A stretch of 7,866 nucleotides of DNA from Rhodospirillaceae bacterium (GTDB lineage: Bacteria; Pseudomonadota; Alphaproteobacteria; Rhodospirillales; Magnetovibrionaceae): NCBI GenBank assembly GCA_002732845.1, contig NVSZ01000011.1:27597-35462 (forward strand), read 5' to 3'. The position numbers and the translations under genes are program-made. Position 1 is the first letter of the stretch, and each line of letters starts with the position of its first letter. Of this stretch, positions 6,737 to 7,866 are shown piece after piece. Below the pieces are notes generated by a model. The model was given only the letters and a program-made list of their open reading frames with translations, was not told the DNA's origin and searched no databases.

Positions 6737-6757
6737 GATCTTAAGTGCTTAAGAATC
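6737..6757. repeat. Imperfect palindrome across the phosphatase stop codon
   Basis: Two CTTAAG hexamers (6740-6745 and 6748-6753) separated by TG are flanked by GAT and AATC, giving a near-perfect dyad over the end of the phosphatase gene. As RNA it could form a small AT-rich hairpin, but no U-tract follows and the PBP gene begins 35 bp further on. It may be only coding sequence for the terminal residues. Confidence 0.25.
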
Positions 6758-7460
6758 GCCGATCAAGGCCTTGGAGCACAAGGCACGTCAACGTCCCCGT
6801 TTCCCAAGCTTTCGTATCAATGCCAATACGATTTGGCAACTCAACAGGGGCAGGTGCCGGAGAATGCCCATGCACAATCATATGCTCATGATCTTGCTTA
6901 AAGTTTAAAAAATCGGCCCTAATCCACAATAAATCATCGGGGTCTTGATCGGCCCACGCAACGCCGGGGCGCACACCCGCATGAACAAAGCCATAATCAC
7001 CAAGCACCATGCCAAATTTCAATGCCCTTAAAACCTTGCGATGGGGTTTGGGTAAGGCTTTTAAAAATGCCGGACGCAGAACCTTTAAGCTTTGTTTTGG
7101 GTCAAGGTCATAACTAGATACCGTTTGAGCACCACCATTGGACAACCACGTTGTCGGGTCTTTTTTAGCCAAAAAACTCAACATGGCTTCTTCATGATTG
7201 CCTTTTAAAAGATGCACTTCAAAACCCTTTAAAATCTTTCCATTTTGCAGGTCAACCAAACGATCAAGAACGCCCCGGCTGTCCGGCCCGCGATCGACAT
7301 AATCGCCCAGCATCACCAAAATTTTACGTGGTTGCGGGCATTTTTTCGCTTCGAGCCGAATTTTTTTTAACATTTGCTCTAAAAGATCAAGCCGTCCATG
7401 CACGTCGCCAATGGCGAAAATGCACGTATTTTCAGGCGTTTTAGGGTATTGTTTATTCAT
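6741..7460 (-). CDS. Metallophosphatase of the PrpA/PrpB-type serine/threonine protein phosphatase family
   Basis: This is a 239-residue cytoplasmic phosphoesterase of the calcineurin-like (PPP, lambda-phosphatase-like) family, using a dimetal centre. Counting from ATG 7460, the full metal-ligand series is present: GDVHG at 18-22, GDYVDRG at 52-58, GNHE at 87-90, HAG at 160-162 and HGH at 197-199, followed by the usual RIGIDT near 211-216. Bacterial relatives dephosphorylate Ser/Thr/Tyr phosphoproteins, and some cleave small phosphoesters or dinucleotides, so the substrate is open. The start was set at ATG 7460 because GAAGG precedes it at good spacing and GDVHG then falls near residue 18, as is usual. 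The frame extends to a GTG at 7532, but that would add an atypical hydrophobic stretch without an SD. It lies 38 bp upstream of the PBP gene on the same strand, so an operon is likely; no regulatory link to murein synthesis is shown. Confidence 0.93.
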   Translation of the reverse strand: MNKQYPKTPENTCIFAIGDVHGRLDLLEQMLKKIRLEAKKCPQPRKILVMLGDYVDRGPDSRGVLDRLVDLQNGKILKGFEVHLLKGNHEEAMLSFLAKKDPTTWLSNGGAQTVSSYDLDPKQSLKVLRPAFLKALPKPHRKVLRALKFGMVLGDYGFVHAGVRPGVAWADQDPDDLLWIRADFLNFKQDHEHMIVHGHSPAPAPVELPNRIGIDTKAWETGTLTCLVLQGLDRRFLST

Positions 7461-7493
7461 AACGACCTTCAACAGCAACAGAACAGACCCATC

Positions 7494-7510
7494 TTGTGTA
7501 AAACACACAA
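7494..7510. promoter_or_regulatory. Short inverted repeat in the divergent promoter region (TTGTGT-N5-ACACAA)
   Basis: TTGTGT (7494-7499) and ACACAA (7505-7510) are perfect reverse complements around 5 bp. They lie 34-50 bp upstream of the phosphatase ATG and about 70-90 bp upstream of the divergent gene at 7581. The size and place would suit an operator read by a dimeric regulator. No consensus is recognised, and a 6-bp arm may arise by chance. Confidence 0.25.
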
Positions 7511-7517
7511 TAGGTAG

Positions 7518-7545
7518 TTGTCTATTAACCACTTATCCGTACGAT
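7518..7545 (+). promoter_or_regulatory. Candidate sigma-70-type promoter for the gene starting at 7581
   Basis: TTGTCT (7518-7523) and TACGAT (7540-7545) are spaced by 16 bp, each matching four of six vegetative consensus positions. The start of transcription would fall near 7552, leaving a leader of about 30 nt that includes the GGGGA ahead of the ATG. No better pair was seen in this 120-bp divergent gap. Confidence 0.3.
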
Positions 7546-7580
7546 AGCGCAGGAACAGTATTGGGGAATAAAGTATCGGC

Positions 7581-7866
7581 ATGGCTGATTCAGCAACATC
7601 ATACGGCGGGGGTGGCACAACACGCAACAGTCAGGAAAAACGGCTGTTGGATACCCTTGCACGTTTGCGTTCCAACAATTCGGGCATCTACGCCGTGCAT
7701 TTGTATCTGTCCGAACTGCCGGCCAGCCACAAACAACCGCACTTTATCCGTATGGTCAGCCGCACCTTGGAAAGCTTAGCCACCAAACAAGAAGTTGATA
7801 TCTATAACTTAGGGAATTTAGATGTCGTCTTGATTTGTCGCAACACCCCCATTGACGAAGTCGACG
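7581..7866 (+). CDS. Unrecognised protein, 3'-truncated by window edge; possible degenerate GGDEF-like fold
   Basis: An open frame starts at ATG 7581 and runs past the window end, giving 95 complete codons. An in-frame TAA at 7569-7571 rules out an earlier start. GGGGA lies about 13 nt before the ATG, a long spacing. The first 20 residues are polar and glycine-rich (MADSATSYGGGG). Then come a helix (QEKRLLDTLARLRS), a strand (GIYAVHLYLSEL), a helix (FIRMVSRTLESLA) and a strand pair around VDIYNLGNLDVVLICRN. The order of elements, with LGNLDVVLI where active cyclases have RLGGDEFAIL, recalls a GGDEF domain that has lost its catalytic residues. That is my inference from pattern only; the family is not identified. 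It has no signal peptide and diverges from the phosphatase gene with 120 bp between the starts. Confidence 0.6.
   Translation, partial: MADSATSYGGGGTTRNSQEKRLLDTLARLRSNNSGIYAVHLYLSELPASHKQPHFIRMVSRTLESLATKQEVDIYNLGNLDVVLICRNTPIDEVD

Noticed and set aside
7461..7532. N-terminal extension of the phosphatase to the GTG at 7532
   Set aside because: There is no SD there, while ATG 7460 has GAAGG at good spacing and places GDVHG at the usual distance from the N-terminus.
7411..7779. Plus-strand 122-codon frame across the phosphatase promoter
   Set aside because: It overlaps both the phosphatase start and the better-supported frame from ATG 7581, and its product has no coherent fold pattern.

Overview
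The window reads as a compact chromosomal segment of a Gram-negative alphaproteobacterium. A lipopolysaccharide heptose enzyme (HldE) and a peptidoglycan synthase with an inner-membrane anchor show the Gram-negative envelope. Placement near Rhodospirillales-like marine lineages is an inference from protein style and moderate GC content; no rRNA or other marker is present to prove it. I see no phage genes, insertion sequence, CRISPR array or complete tRNA.

Layout: (1) 1-587 (+) is the 3' two thirds of truA, the tRNA pseudouridine synthase, cut by the window edge. (2) Convergent to it, 13 bp away, a UPF0016/GDT1-type manganese exporter runs on the minus strand (1209-601). Its ribosome-binding site lies inside a 20-bp, one-mismatch hairpin directly before the start codon. 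(3) Upstream of that on the same strand is a small unrecognised helical protein (1785-1351). (4) A 255-bp divergent intergenic region (1786-2040) has short repeats, a weak promoter candidate and a stretch resembling the 5' third of a tRNA-Leu. (5) hldE and a Bcr/CflA-type MFS efflux gene follow on the plus strand with a 4-bp gap, probably co-transcribed. (6) The efflux gene converges with, and overlaps by 4 bp, a minus-strand class A penicillin-binding protein (6702-4696). A metallophosphatase (7460-6741) lies 38 bp upstream of it, likely in the same operon. (7) Divergent from the phosphatase, a plus-strand gene begins at 7581 and leaves the window. It is unrecognised, with a possible degenerate GGDEF-like fold.

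Most genes serve envelope work (heptose for LPS core, peptidoglycan synthesis, efflux, metal export) beside housekeeping tRNA modification. I found no clear new multi-gene system. The best leads are the SD-sequestering leader hairpin of the manganese exporter, the unrecognised 144-aa protein, the tRNA-Leu-like fragment, and the truncated final gene.
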